Shown piece after piece: positions 11,746 through 23,109 of a stretch of DNA of 64,000 nucleotides. The notes under the pieces were generated by a model, which saw only the letters and a program-made list of their open reading frames with translations, was not told the DNA's origin and did no database searches. Within the stretch, counting starts at the first letter, position 1. Each line of letters starts with the position of its first letter. Position numbers and translations under genes: made by a program. The stretch is from Amphiura filiformis (taxonomy: Eukaryota > Echinodermata > Ophiuroidea > Amphilepidida > Amphiuridae): contig NC_092635.1 in NCBI RefSeq assembly GCF_039555335.1, forward strand, positions 51,294,052-51,358,051, read 5' to 3'.

Positions 11746-12402
11746 TTAAGGGCTGGGGTATGAACGTTTGGACAGTATTTATTTTGGGACATTAGAGCAC
11801 ATCAGACATATCGAATTGCATTCTGAATACGAAGAATGTCCCTCTGATATCAAATAATTTTGATTTTTTGAAATTCGCAATTTGATACACATTTTATGGC
11901 AAATCATTAAAAATTGATATTTTTAATATTTAACAGTACTTGAAGTAAACTTTATAAATCTGATGATTTATACTTAAAGTGTATGTAGGTGGGATGAAAA
12001 GCCGACGATCAATTGAAAATTGTTACCTTTCGTATTGAAGATATGGATTTTTTTCCCAAAACACCAAAAAAATTAGGTCTTTTTGGGAAAAAATCCATAT
12101 CTTCAATATGAAAGGTCAAAATTTTCAATTGACCGTCGGCTTTTCCTCCCTGCTACATACACTTTAAGAATATATCATTAGATTTATATAATTTACTTCG
12201 AGGACTGTTATATATCAAAAATTTGAAAATATCAAATTTTTATAATTTGTCATAAAATTTGTATTATATTGTGATTTAAAAAATGAAAATTATTTGAAAT
12301 CAGAAAGACATGCTTCGTATTCAGAATGCAATTCGATACGTCTGAGGTGCTCTCATGTCCCACAAAAAAATACTGTCGAAACGCTCATTTTGGATCCCTT
12401 AA
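11746..12402. mobile_element. Fold-back element, TTAA family A, copy 2
   Basis: 657 bp between TTAA at 11746-11749 and 12399-12402, with near-complete inverted symmetry and the same ordered words as the copy at 3919-4584. From 12403 to 12992 I see no gene, only AT-rich sequence. Confidence 0.85.
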
Positions 12403-12992
12403 GAAGAAAATTGTTACTGTAAACTCATAACATTTATAACTATCCATTCATGCATCAATGTTTCCAATAAACTTGGCGTCTCATGCTTGTAAGCATGCAG
12501 TCGTTCTGATTGAATCAATTTCTATGGTGTATCTTGCATATTCTGAAGTCTGAAGTGAAGTTTAGATGTATCTTTCAGTTATAACCAATGTTCATTGCCT
12601 ACAGGTGAGTCATTAAAAAAAAAATATATTTTTCTGACCGACTGACCCCCGCCCCAAAAATCCCACTGGAGGGCAAGCAAACATTTTTTTCTTGGCCCTA
12701 ATGCAACAAGTTGCAGAAACAGGAAAATAGGCTTTATAGGTGATAAGACAGACACTGTTATTTTGTATCAATATCACATGTTAGGTGGTTTAAAGCACAT
12801 GAGCCGTAGTAGATCATGAAAGTTGCAGCAATCATAAACTTCCACAGACAAACCAGGACTCTCACTTGTATATGAAACTTTTGTGTTAACAATGGATACC
12901 TAGGTCCACTGTTCATACTATACATGGTGTTTCTAAATCTAAACCAGTATAAGGTTAGTAACAAAAATCAGTAGTAATTAAAAATGTAAGTA

Positions 12993-13462
12993 CAGGGGCA
13001 TCTATTCTTCGGTTATTCGCCTCCAAAGGGGAGGGAACAAAATTTACCCCTTTGGTGAAGAATTTTGTGTTTTGAATAAGAAGAAAAAAGAGGAAAAGAC
13101 AGAAAATAATAAATCACAGCCCTGAAAATAATCAAGAGCCTAGGTGGTTGACATTCTGAGTCTGGTTCAGTGTCTAGACTGAACAAGCTTGGGGAAGAAT
13201 TTGATGTTTGTCAATTAATTAACTCACAAGTTTCTGGGTCTGAGTTACAAATTTATACTCACCTATTTTCAGTCAGGATCCATGGAAGTGGAGATAACAA
13301 GAAAAATAAGGAAAAGTATATGTAGATAGCAGCAAGTATAAAATTTCCCTTTTGGGTCCATTTTTGTGGGATTCCAGCTGGGGAGGAATCTGGGGAAGGA
13401 TGTGACACACCGCGGTAGGGTGAGGGAATAATTTAGATTTTCTGGAAGAATAGACACCCCTG
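12993..13462. mobile_element. hAT-like MITE downstream of gene A
   Basis: Ends CAGGGGCATCTATTCTTC and GAAGAATAGACACCCCTG are an inverted repeat. The flanking 8-mers TGTAAGTA and TGCAAGTA differ at one base, consistent with an old 8-bp hAT-type target duplication. It ends about 220 bp beyond the gene A stop codon. Confidence 0.75.
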
Positions 13463-13680
13463 TGCAAGTACTAATTAAACACAACCACTCTTGTAAAGTT
13501 AATCCAGGTGATAAGTCCCTGATACTCCACTGTAACTTTCACAGTTTTGTTGTAGCCTCGTATCATTGTATTTTCATGTTCGTAATATGTACTACACAAT
13601 AGTGCCTATAGTAAATTTATGTTGCTTACAAAAGTATCAAACATTGTCTGATCTTAATCTAAAGACCTTTGTGATCGATC

Positions 13681-15644
13681 TTAAGGAAAATGCCATTCCA
13701 GCATTCTGTCCATTCCACGCGTCTGGTTCACGCTGACGCGAGCTTTGAGTCTATATCGAAATGGAACAACCTTGTTGGAGTTGCCACGTCGAAAGTCACG
13801 CAGTTGTAGCCCTTCACTTTGCTTCACCTTCTGGAATGACGGCGGTTTTGTAGACTGCGAATCTTTGTTAACTGCCAGATATTCCGCTCTTAAGTAGCTA
13901 ACAAACCAACTCATGTTGTTGAAGTATTCTTGCACGTAAAAATACACGTGATAAATATCTTTATTGATTTCCTCCACCATTGCCTGCGGATTTGAAAGTC
14001 TTGTTATCATCTCCATGTCATCACTGTGGGTATCAAGCGCTGACAAACGTACATTCGAAGCTATGCACACGTCATCATAACGATCATCATAGGGGCCAAG
14101 TAAATACCAATTCCAGTGTTGCGTAATGATCGTTGAGCACCTGTTCTCACGATTAAGAAGCGGCTTCATCACCTTCAACAAAGCTTGCGTTCCTGAATAA
14201 TCAGCAATGTTAGACGTGAATATGCGATCAAATTGATACGATTTGAAATGTGCCAATTGCAATAAGTTGAGACAGTTGCATACAATGACGGATACACTTT
14301 GAGCCCCAGCCTTTATGCTTGCGATAGTCCGTTTGATCTGATCCGATATGAAGGAATGAAACATCACAACCATTGACTTGTTGTAATGGTGCTTCTTCAC
14401 TTTCAGGTAATCCCATTCACTAAATGGCATCAGATGATATTCGGTGCAATAAACAAATCTACCAGACATAAGGATACGTGTGATTGATACGATTTGAAAT
14501 GTGCCAATTGCAATATGTTGAGACAGTTGCATATCATGACGGATAAGCGTTGATTCCCGGCCTTTATACTTGCAATAGTCTGTTTGATCTGATCCGATAT
14601 GAAGGAATGAAACATCGTAACCATTGACTTGTTGTAATGGTGCTTCTTCACTTTCAGGTAATCCCATTCACTAAATGGCATCAGATGATATTCAATGCAA
14701 TAAACAAATCTACCAGACATAAGGATACGTGTGATTGCTGGGGTAGCGTTCACATGGGAGTCTTTCCCCTGTGTAAACAAGTAACCCGTCAATGTGGGAT
14801 TGTCGTACGGAAGACTACAGGCATTCACACCTGGAATGAAATTGCCGTGTTTATCATACTCATCATACGATGGAATCAACTCACTTGGCAATCCCTTACG
14901 GTACATTCTCTGACCTTCTTCCAATTCTTGATATTGGTACAACAATCTCTTGCGCTGTTCTTGGAGATCAATGTAATTTGGATAACCCTTCCTACATTCT
15001 AACTCCAGCCACCCTTTCCATACCGGTCGCATGACAATCATATCTATTTTGGTAAGAAGTTTTAAGGCTCCTCCAGTAACCTTATTAAGATCCTCTGCTG
15101 AAAGACCTAGGAGTGCTCTTAAGCAATCTACCAAAAACGTGTAGTCTTCTTCAGACAAATGAAGAGAATACCAGATGGTGGTGATTCTTTCTGCAATGTT
15201 GGGGTCATCAGAGTACATTATCATCATGTACAGTTGTAGTACATTTCTAGCTTGCACATATGGATCGAAATCATTGAGAACAGTGTGCAAGGTGCCTTTG
15301 AACTCGTTCGGTAAAGACGCAATTGTGTGAATCCAGTTTCTGAGGTTACCGCAGCCTGCAGACAGAATGGAATAACTCCCTTCCAGTGGATCTTGCTTTG
15401 GTGTCTTGGTTGACTTTACATCCTCACTGCATAATTCATTGCCAGGTAGATTCAACAAATCAATAGCTAGTGCATTGCCGACATAGTATGGACATCTCAT
15501 TACCTGGTTCTGAAGATTAACCTTGAGTGATGCAACTGTTGCTTTGATTTCTTGCGTGCATTTTTGACAACTTGGTTTGTGCTCTTTCCAGTGTTTACGT
15601 TGACAGGTTTCTCCGCAGTACCAGGCATTGCAACATGCCGTACA
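13681..15644 (-). pseudogene. Gene A exon 2: MYND/DUF4470-like protein, frameshifted
   Basis: Main exon of the first paralogue. The acceptor is TTTATCACCAG before 15644, and the exon starts in phase 0 with the second half of MYND finger 2 (C-x2-C, YC-x3-C, HWKEH, C). A DUF4470-like domain follows, with SAGCGNLRNW and VLNDFDPYVQARN, then the shared motifs YDNPTLTGY and FSEWDYLKVKKHHY. Going down the minus strand, the frame breaks inside a 251-bp tandem duplication (14232-14733). Reading on, the protein would stop at 14430, giving about 472 residues with exon 1. The remaining C-terminal part (FDRIFTSNIADY, FRRGNSNKVVPFRYR, RGMDRMLEW) is intact in another frame down to the stop at 13681. One 251-bp unit too many accounts for the shift, since 251 is not a multiple of 3. 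I call it a pseudogene or truncating allele; an assembly fault is possible. Confidence 0.8.
14232..14733. repeat. 251-bp direct tandem duplication inside gene A exon 2
   Basis: Two head-to-tail copies, 14232-14482 and 14483-14733, joined at a short ATTG overlap. They differ by roughly 6-7% by eye, mostly in one cluster (14285-14345 against 14535-14596). In that cluster the first copy looks more like gene B than like its neighbour. The duplication shifts the reading frame of gene A. Confidence 0.9.
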
Positions 15645-16420
15645 CTGGTGATAAACAAAACAAAAAAGAAAACCAAAATAAAGATATTATTATCCACTTG
15701 GGAGAAACCAAAAGTAATATTGAACTGACCTACTTAGTATAGTCTTTCCTGATAACTGGATCTACTAGTAGTATATTGAGGGATATTGCCTGGCAATATG
15801 CGCATGCATCATCACAATTTCCATTGTTTTTTGCCTGACAGTATGCACGCGCATCATATTTTGTTCAAGGCTTGTGCTTTTAAAACTATCGGCACATCAT
15901 AAGAATGCTATTGAACAGTGTAGTGGTTGTATGCAGTTCACTCAAACATATCCATATACCAGTCCCTTGCATTGGTTGATAAACATTGAGGTCAACTCAT
16001 CTATAGGCAATTAACATTTTCTGCATCTATATTGCACACACAATTGTACAGCTAATAGTGTTATACATGGTAGCTATTGCAGATAGATCCTTCTTGCGAA
16101 AGCAATTGATTCCATTCATTGCTGTAACAACTGAAATCTGATAACTGCTTCAGGCAAGTGTTTAAAATTTCTCAGTCATTGACCAGGCTGATAAATTTTC
16201 CAAATTGCGAAGGAGAGTGAGGGGGGAGGAGCGGGTGGAGGAGAGGAGATAGGAGGGAAGAGGAGAGAAAGATAGCAAGTAGAAGAAGGAGGAATTGACC
16301 GAGGTTCCCAATTTCACTGTTACCAAGTACTTTTTTCAAACTCATTTCTATTCAGCTTATTTTAATTTTTTTCCATTTATTGATCATACTGATAAAGTTT
16401 GCAAATTGAGAGTAATAGTT
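15645..16420. other. Gene A intron, 3' part
   Basis: The intron of gene A runs 15645-20124 (4480 bp), read on the minus strand from a GTACGG donor to a CACCAG acceptor. This acceptor-side part holds the inverted relative of the 2387-2480 repeat (15782-15850) and a purine-rich GGAG/GAGA tract at 16205-16290. No other gene is visible in it. Confidence 0.6.
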
Positions 16421-16429
16421 CAAGAGATT

Positions 16430-17632
16430 TCAGCTCATATGCACTACAATCGTGCAAATTGTGTTAAAGTTGCCATATTTGGCAGAGTTATAGTACTTAT
16501 AGAGGTGATTAATCTAGGCTGTGGACTGGAACCATTTCAACAACACCCCTCATTTAGTGGAAAAAGGTCATTGAACTTTGAAAAGGAGGTCAAGTTCAAA
16601 GTTATTCAAACTTGCTCAGCCTCAAACCCACACCATCGTCATCCTGTGGCCATAAGGATTCAGAAAAAGTATACTTTGACCTATCTATGACGTGCGGTTA
16701 TGCCGTAATGGGCAAAAATGTAACATTGTGACGTCATGTCTAACTTTGGCTCTGCAGGGGGCAAAAATGAATATTTGTCTGATTTTGTTGAAATTGGTCT
16801 CAAATTATTCGTCTCATTACAGCAAAGGAGAAAAAGAATAGTCATAACTCTGTAAGAGTATTAAAGTACTACACCCTAGCCAATTTTTGCTTATTTTTGC
16901 ATTTTCTCAAAAATTATAGCACATTGGTGACAAGTAAGATATGTATATTATAGGGGCAAGGACTACAACTACTGCATTGAAAATTCAGCAACTCAAGGCA
17001 AGTAGTTATTGATTTATTGATCAAATATTGGTTTTCCCTCATTTTTGACTGTAATTCCACAACAGTTGTCTGTGCTGAAATAAAATTTCCATCCAGTGTA
17101 GCAGTTGTAGTCCTTGCCCCTATAATATACATATCTTACTCGTTACCAATGCTATATAATTTTTGAGAAAAATGCAAAAATAGGCACAAAATTGGGCAGG
17201 GGTGTAGTACCCCCTTAACCAGGTAACAACAATTGTCACGGTCAAATTGACTCGATATAGAATTCAATGCGACTCAGTGGATATTGTCCTATTTTGCTTT
17301 ATTACCAAGGTAACGAAATATCCTGCAGAGCAGAGGGAAACTATTCTTTTTCTGATTTCTCATGACAAAACAAATAGTTTGAGACCATTTTCAACAAAAT
17401 CAGAGCAATTTTCATTTTCGCCCCCTGTCATGCCTGTGGAGTCCAATCAATTTTGAACTTAACCACTGTGTAAAAGTTCAGTGACCTTTTCCCACAAAAT
17501 ATGGGTGCTGTTGAAATGGCTCCATAGCCTATAATGATTAGCTCTATAAGTACCGTATCTCTGCCAAATATAGCAAATTTAAAATGATTTGCACTATGCT
17601 TACGGCAATCTATTGGACTATAAAATATCACA
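16430..17632. mobile_element. Large fold-back element interrupted by a TTAA family B MITE
   Basis: Arms of about 400 bp pair across the region. The left arm has TATTTGGCAGAG, TACTTATAGAG, CAACACCC, AAAAGGTCATTGAACTTT, CTGCAGGGGGCAAAAATGA and TTGGTCTCAAA in order, and the right arm mirrors these words. The interior between the arms is taken by the TTAA element at 16861-17218. A related but shorter fold-back lies at 39450-39893. It sits inside the gene A intron and is non-coding. Confidence 0.7.
16861..17218. mobile_element. TTAA family B fold-back MITE, copy 2 (nested)
   Basis: 358 bp bounded by TTAA, with CTACACCCTAGCCAATTTT at the left mirrored at the right, and the GTATATTATAGGGGCAAGGA word in both arms. 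Inserted within the larger fold-back of the gene A intron. Confidence 0.85.
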
Positions 17633-17639
17633 CACATTA

Positions 17640-18335
17640 AGCACATAAAGAAAGTTCAAAAATTATAAGATGACAAAAGAACAATTCAAAAGATAACAAA
17701 GAAAGACAAAAAAGAAATCAATAACACCAACACAACAGACTAAATAAGTGCATGAGGGGAAGAGACAGAAAGAGATTGGGCTGAAAGCAAAAGGAGAGGG
17801 AGGGGAAAAGAAGAAGAGGGAGACACGCATGATGCTTTTAGTCTCAAATCTTTTTAAAGTGTCACATAAATATGGACCAGTCTAACATCAAACTTGAGTT
17901 CGACCTGCTGTAGGCCTATCCTGCCAGTAAAATCTAATAATACGATGAGAGACATGAGCAAGAAGGGCGCTTAACATTTCAAACACAGGTTTTCCACATA
18001 TCTTGTCTTATCCAGCTTTTATTGACAGATATGAGTATGATTATGTAACAATGAGATCAAGTCACAGATCAAGTCACAAAATCACTTGCGCTGTTGTTTC
18101 TGAACGATAAACTCCCAGAAACTTAAGATATAAATAAAAAAAGACCCTTACTATGAGTATTATGACTCAAAACGAAAAGGTTATCAAATATTTTGAGTGC
18201 AATGCCGTTATTTGTTAGTATGGTCGCTGCTTGCACTCAGTGAATTGCCTAGGACATTTCATGGATTATATACAATCAGTTTATAGTAATTTGGTATTCA
18301 CCATTTGCATAGTGGCATGAAAAAAAATTGAAATA
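17640..18335. other. Intronic non-coding sequence with purine tract
   Basis: Nothing gene-like. A long A/G-rich stretch lies at 17640-17830, followed by AT-rich sequence up to the LINE remnant. Confidence 0.4.
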
Positions 18336-18339
18336 ATAA

Positions 18340-19385
18340 TTGTGCAGGCCAGAAAGACTATCTCAGTTTGAGCCATCATCAGCATCAATCTGCTGCAGAG
18401 CAGGCTACAACAAACTTTCTTCAACTGTTGTGATCTTGGGCAAGCAAAGCAATCCCACTTGGCTGCAGAATCCCTCCAGTATCTCCCAGGAGGCACTGGA
18501 CATACTGCAAGCACAGTGTGGGCGGCCATCCCGGCCTCCCCATCCCATGTGGTGGAACACAAAGGGCACCCTCTTTCACCTGCCTGTTGTCTGCAAGATG
18601 CAGCACATGGCCAAGAAACCCGAGTCGATGAATCCTGACTCCGGCAACCAGTGGAACGGCGCTGGTCAGACTGCAGATTGTATCATCTGGAATCCGATCC
18701 ACATGCTTCATGTCCAGCATGACTCTGCAGCAAGATGACACTGTTGCAAAGGCACTGATCTTGCCCTCCGTGCTCCGGTGACCACCTACGACACGCACCT
18801 GCAGAGAAAGACATCAACACATGCTATCCCAAACAGCTTGTCTCCTGCCCCTCCAAAGGCACCCATTCTCCAAAATGCTGCCCAAGCCAGTGCCCCTCTT
18901 CTCTCCAGTCTCCAACACCAGAGCCCACCCAAGCATTTGAAGTCAGCGACATGGTTGACGGCACCACCACAGATCTCAAGCGCTGGCCGTGGGCATCACA
19001 GCACGCAGTCACACATTCTTTCCCAGGCGCGCCGATGACAAGGCTCAGACCCGTCGCTGCAGCTGCAGTTCCGGGCATGGAAGATTCCAACAGGGCAATA
19101 TCATCAGCAAAATCCAGGCCACTCAGCATCCCAGCAGGACACCTTCCCGACTGATGCAGGCAGGCAACCAGCATCAATTTCAGAAGTTGACCTCTTCAGA
19201 TGGCAGTCTACCCCGTGGAGCACCTGCATAGCATTGACCAAAACCTTTGGTATTCCATAATGCCGCAGCACTGAAAACATGATGGACCAGCTGATGGAAG
19301 GTTTTTTTGAAGTCCACAAAAGGGACTGTCAAGGGAAGTTGGTACTCCTTGAAGCCTTCCAATATCTCCAGTTCGGGCCAGAAAG
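18340..19385 (-). pseudogene. Decayed non-LTR retrotransposon (reverse transcriptase part)
   Basis: This GC-rich island in the gene A intron carries reverse-transcriptase signatures on the minus strand in several shifted frames. In order they are TVPFVDFKKTF (palm motif A, normally FVDFKKAFDSV), VLRHYGIPKVLVNAMQVLHG, GLDFADDIALLESS (the [Y/F]xDD catalytic motif, here FADD), and a C-terminal RIHRLGFLGHVLHLADNRQ / GRPGWPPTLCLQYVQ segment. Frameshifts separate every block, so it cannot make protein. It is a LINE; the clade is not certain. It is interrupted or bordered upstream by the MITE at 19386-19786. Confidence 0.85.
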
Positions 19386-19786
19386 CAGGGGTGGAATTTC
19401 GTAAAGTGCCACAGGAATCCAAGTGGATTCTCGCAAGAGAGTTTTGCGAGAGTCCATGGATTCCCGTAAATGGATTCTCGTTGTACAATCTTGCGGTAGT
19501 CCAAACGGTATTAGGCCTACGTAAAATGCATTCAAACAAACAAATAAACTAACAAAGTTAAGTTTTTAATATATGTGTCATCACACTCTCACTTCCATAT
19601 GTCATTGCATCTTTGGCGACTTTTCCTTTATATTTTGCAGGCTTTGAGTTTTGGCGTGTTGAACTTAAACATAAGTTCGCTGAGCCGATCATTTCCAGCG
19701 GGAGTCCACATGGACTCTCGCAATAGACTTTTACGGGAGTCTCTGCGAGAGTCGACTCTCGGACTCCCGCCGAAATTCCACCCCTG
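19386..19786. mobile_element. 401-bp MITE next to the LINE remnant
   Basis: Perfect 16-bp inverted ends CAGGGGTGGAATTTCG. GAAAG is present directly on both sides (19381-19385 and 19787-19791), a possible 5-bp target duplication. The ends look hAT-like, but that group usually makes 8-bp duplications. Internal TGCGAGAGTC-type words repeat in both orientations. A small palindrome (CTCAACTCATATCATGAGTTGAG) follows at about 19793. Confidence 0.75.
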
Positions 19787-20124
19787 GAAAGTCTCAACTC
19801 ATATCATGAGTTGAGGCTTTCTGGCTAACTGCAATTTGCTATGGAGATGAGGCTATTAAGTAGAATTGTTCTATATCTGCAATATGAAGTTTGATTGGAA
19901 GAATCTGTGGTTGCTGGTGATTATTTTGGTACTAAAATGTCAAAATGGCCAAAAAGTGAAAGTTCACCACAAAATAAGATAATGATTTACAAGCCTAGAG
20001 GTTTGTCATTGCACGTTTTATATATCAAGAGTTGTGCAGTTCAAATTATAAACAGGCAAAACATTAAAAAAAAATTTAGGGAAATAATAAATATCAAATG
20101 TTACAACATAACTTAAACCCGTAC

Positions 20125-20328
20125 CTCTTTTAGTTGCCCAGACTCTTTGCAGCATTTTGGATTTGAGCACTGCTTCGGTTTCCATTCTGCACATTGCGGC
20201 TTGTGTCTCCACTGATCACGAAAACCACATATTTCGCTGCAGTACTTGGCTTCACCGCAAACATCACAAGGAACTTCCTTTTCGATTGGGTTTTCACATC
20301 GCCAACAGCAACCAAGTTGGACATCCAT
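20125..20328 (-). CDS. Gene A exon 1: MYND finger 1 and first half of finger 2
   Basis: Encodes 68 residues starting MDVQLG, the same start as genes B and C. The ATG has a purine at -3 and G at +4. Finger 1 is complete: C8, C11, C21, C24, C30, C34, H42, C46, the usual MYND spacing. The second finger begins with CSNPKCC (C54, C59) and is cut by the intron after LKE, in phase 0, at a GTACGG donor. MYND fingers bind proteins and are typical of adaptor or co-repressor proteins. Upstream in-frame codons add an alternative ATG 11 codons earlier (20361), but conservation favours 20328. Its partner exon 15645 onward is frameshifted, so a full protein is unlikely. Confidence 0.8.
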
Positions 20329-20484
20329 TACCGTATATCTAATATTAGGAATAATAAACACACAAAATAATCAACTAGATGGCACAGCTGTGTTTGAGCA
20401 AACACGGATATCTATGCCCGTGTGTTCCACCCTAACAAACCTTAACCCACCACGACACCCCTTAGCCTGCCCACCCTAGCACCC

Positions 20485-21065
20485 TTCATGAAATTTGCCA
20501 CATTTTGGTACTAAGGATGATACACTTTCGACAACATTTGAGCATTTTTATGCTAATTAGGTAATTTGCATATAACTCAAAACAGAAGCGTCCAATGAAA
20601 AAATAAAGCTCCTATGTGTTGTTGCTCATGAAATTTGCCACATTTTGGTACCAATGACGATACACTTTGAACAAGACTTAGTATTTTTATGCTAATTAGC
20701 TAAATTTTATACATATTGGTCCCTGTAGCTTATGACCTTTGACCTCTGGGTCGAGGCTATCACAGAAATATCTAAGGGTCACGGGCCATCATTGTTCCAA
20801 GTATGAAACCTGTGGGGGCTGTAGTTCTTGAGCTAGAGCTATTTCAAATTCATATTGCCCCCTGTAGTCTGTGACCTTTGACCTCTGGGGTCGAGGGTAC
20901 CCTAGGAATTTTCTTGGGGTCATGGGCCATCATTGTACAAAGTATGGACCCGAGGCTGCTTTAGTTCTTGAGCTAGAGGAGTGCAAAGAAGTGGTCTTAA
21001 GGAGAAGGAGAAGAAGGCGAAGACGAAGGAGAAGACTAATAAACACAACAAATACAATAGGAGCA
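20485..21065. repeat. Short tandem repeats upstream of gene A, retroposon-like tail
   Basis: A block with CATGAAATTTGCCACATTTTGG is repeated at about 20487 and 20627. It is followed by two copies of a CCTGTAG..T.TGACCTTTGACCTCTGG block (about 20722 and 20861), each with GGGCCATCATTGT and TAGTTCTTGAGCTAGAG. The segment ends in a GAAGGAGAAGAAGG-rich tail (20998-21036). Such a purine tail is seen at the 3' ends of some retroposons, so this may be a LINE or SINE tail. It includes two TGACCTTTGACC words. Confidence 0.6.
20733..20883. promoter_or_regulatory. Two DR1-type nuclear receptor half-site pairs (candidate)
   Basis: TGACCTTTGACC occurs at 20733-20744 and 20872-20883; read on the other strand each is a direct repeat of GGTCA-type half-sites with one base between, the DR1 layout. 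They lie about 405 and 545 bp upstream of the gene A start. Because they are inside a repeat, the regulatory role is only a possibility. Confidence 0.25.
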
Positions 21066-21247
21066 TAGCGGGTTTTTTTTATAATGCCACTTCCGATGCT
21101 GATCGGCAGAGCGACTGATGACACCTAATCGATAAATCGCTAGCCATTTATGTGGACAGTGCCATAAACAAAAGACCTATGACCTAAAGACCCTTTTTAA
21201 GTCAATGTCCACGTAATGGCATACTGACTGAGCGTCAACAAAACATA

Positions 21248-21397
21248 AAATCACTAAGTCATATATTTACCATATCCTAATCTTTTACACTCCTGTTTTA
21301 ATAAGTCAATCGCACAATAGGGTTTGGGGCTATTGCGCTATTGACTGGTTGAAAAAAGTGAAAGATTAGGTTGACGAATATATAATGACCTGTGATT
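21248..21397. repeat. Palindromic hairpin element
   Basis: Inverted arms: AAAATCACTAAGTCATATAT near 21248 against ATATATAATGACCTGTGATTTT at the right, with an inner CCTAATCTTTTACACT / AGTGAAAGATTAGG stem and a GCGCAATAG-like loop. Flanked by short direct repeats of CAATGTCCA...GGCATACTGA type (21198 and 21435). Confidence 0.55.
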
Positions 21398-21615
21398 TTG
21401 GTTTTTCACATGTCTTTCTGCTTTGATTTTTTAAGGCAATGTCCAATGACATACTGAGTGTCAAGTCGCAAGCCAGCTGACTTCAAGGTAACTTTGATGC
21501 TGCGACTCTTGCAGCAATAACATCATCAGCATTCGATCATTATTGATATTATTGAATCGCTCACTGTGACTGCTAGTAGCAGTATGATAATTATACCCTT
21601 TTAATCAGGTGCATT

Positions 21616-21878
21616 CAAGGGTAGCGCTAAGTTGCTTTTTGGGGTCCCGGACCCACCAAAATAGAGTTGGGACCCCCTGTTTTTAAATTTTCTGCAAGTT
21701 CAGGGGTCCCTGCAGACCCCCGGTTTTTCAATCTAGCGCTATTGCAGATATACTATTTATGCTGCATTTGTGCAACTGGGACTCACCAAACTCTACTCCG
21801 GACCCCCTACTTTTAAATTTTTTGCAAGTTCGGGGGTCCCTGCGGACACTCGAGTGTTTAGTTCTAGCGCTACCCCTG
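21616..21878. mobile_element. hAT-type MITE, copy 1 (263 bp)
   Basis: Ends CAAGGGTAGCGCTA and TAGCGCTACCCCTG, with an exact 8-bp duplication GGTGCATT on both sides (21608-21615, 21879-21886). The interior has paired blocks GGACCC..TTTTTAAATTTT and its mirror. An 8-bp duplication with CAGGGG ends is the hAT hallmark. A same-length copy lies at 23197-23459 in the opposite orientation. Confidence 0.9.
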
Positions 21879-22083
21879 GGTGCATTCCAGAACACAAGCA
21901 ATCATCCTACATAAAATTGTAACCAGTGACTTTTTGTGTTTTTTTACAATCAGTTTCCATTGAAAATGGATGAGTGTGACACATCAAAATTCAACGTAAT
22001 TAAGATCCAACTGATTTGTAAATTAATTGTAAAACAAGTCAAACTATACATTCTGGACATAAGTACAGAGAACCTCTCCTTAA

Positions 22084-22388
22084 TGTTCCCTCCGTTTATC
22101 ATCTGAAAAACTTCTCAGGACCCCGCGTGTTAATTTATCATCTGCCGGTATGCATTCCTTTTATTATGCTGCCCCTGTAGCTTGGAATTCCCTTCCCAAC
22201 ACCATCCGCAATATCACTTCTCTCGCTCAATTCAATTGTAGTCTTAAAACTCATTTTCCCCAACATGCTTTCCCTGAATCTTAAATTCTTAAGGTTTTTC
22301 AAGTTGTGTTTCAATCTGTGTCCTTTGCTTTTTTGTTTTCGCGCCCTGAGATCTTTTAGATGAATTTTTGCGCGGTATAAATACGCTC

Positions 22389-22425
<37 letters not shown>

Positions 22426-22434
22426 GTTATTATT
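22084..22434 (+). mobile_element. 3' end of a non-LTR retrotransposon
   Basis: An open frame from 22084 to a stop at 22284 encodes the C-terminal tail of a LINE ORF2, with the recognisable stretch YYAAPVAWNSLP followed by SLAQFNCSLKTHF (family pattern: AAPxLWNSLP..SLxxFKxxLKTHLF). A 3' untranslated part with CGCGGTATAAATACGCTCC follows and ends in an (ATT)n tail at 22391-22434, the normal 3' terminus of such elements. The copy is 5'-truncated, as is typical. Confidence 0.85.
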
Positions 22435-22495
22435 TTAAGAATATCCACTGTTGTATTTGGAACAGGCATGCTTTTCAATAAAAAACAAAATTCAT

Positions 22496-22522
22496 GTACC
22501 AATCATTTTGATACACTCTGCA
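22496..22522. mobile_element. Solo end of a TA-type transposon
   Basis: TACCAATCATTTTGATACAC followed by TCTGCA matches the inverted end of the element at 27834-29577 with one or two changes. No second end is visible nearby, so it is a remnant. Confidence 0.5.
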
Positions 22523-23109
22523 TGATTTAGAAAAATTTATACAACTTGATCGGATCATTATGAATTTTAAATTGAACATGGCCGCTATCTTGGATTTGGC
22601 CCCTTATATATACCCCATCATAAAAATTGGCACCATATATCATTTGATTGTCCGTGTAGATTTGATTTCATTTAAAAAAACAAAATGAAAATGAAATGCA
22701 TACAAATTTACATATTATGCAAATAATATAGGCCTAACACTTGGCTGAGCTCAGTGTATCATAATCAGAGCCATAAGGCTGCTTTATTTTTTGAAAACGA
22801 TTGATCCTTGCATCATGCCAAGTGGCCCATAATATTTAACATTTACCAGGTGTCCCCCCCAAAAAAAAAAGTAAAATGTAGATTTTTTTAAATAATCCAA
22901 TGTTAACAAATATACATTCCATTTCATGGTATAATCTATATGTACCCCTTACTAGTACCTTTGTGAATGTCATGGGCAGGGCCGGATTTACCATTGGGCC
23001 AGATGGGCCCGGGCCCAGGGCCCCCAAATTTTGGGGGACCCCAAAATTGGACCGGACCATGGACTCCAAAATTGGACTCCTGGACCATCATTACCACTTA
23101 TCTACGATT

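Noticed and set aside
15500-15697. 65-codon frame upstream of gene A exon 2
   Set aside because: It overlaps the real second MYND half in another frame and runs into the intron.
16295-16690. 131-codon open frame
   Set aside because: It is in the left arm of the fold-back element in the gene A intron, and the mirrored arm carries a related frame (17428-17646).
18340-18738. 132-codon open frame on the + strand
   Set aside because: It is antisense to the LINE reverse-transcriptase remnant, whose minus-strand frames carry the real motifs.
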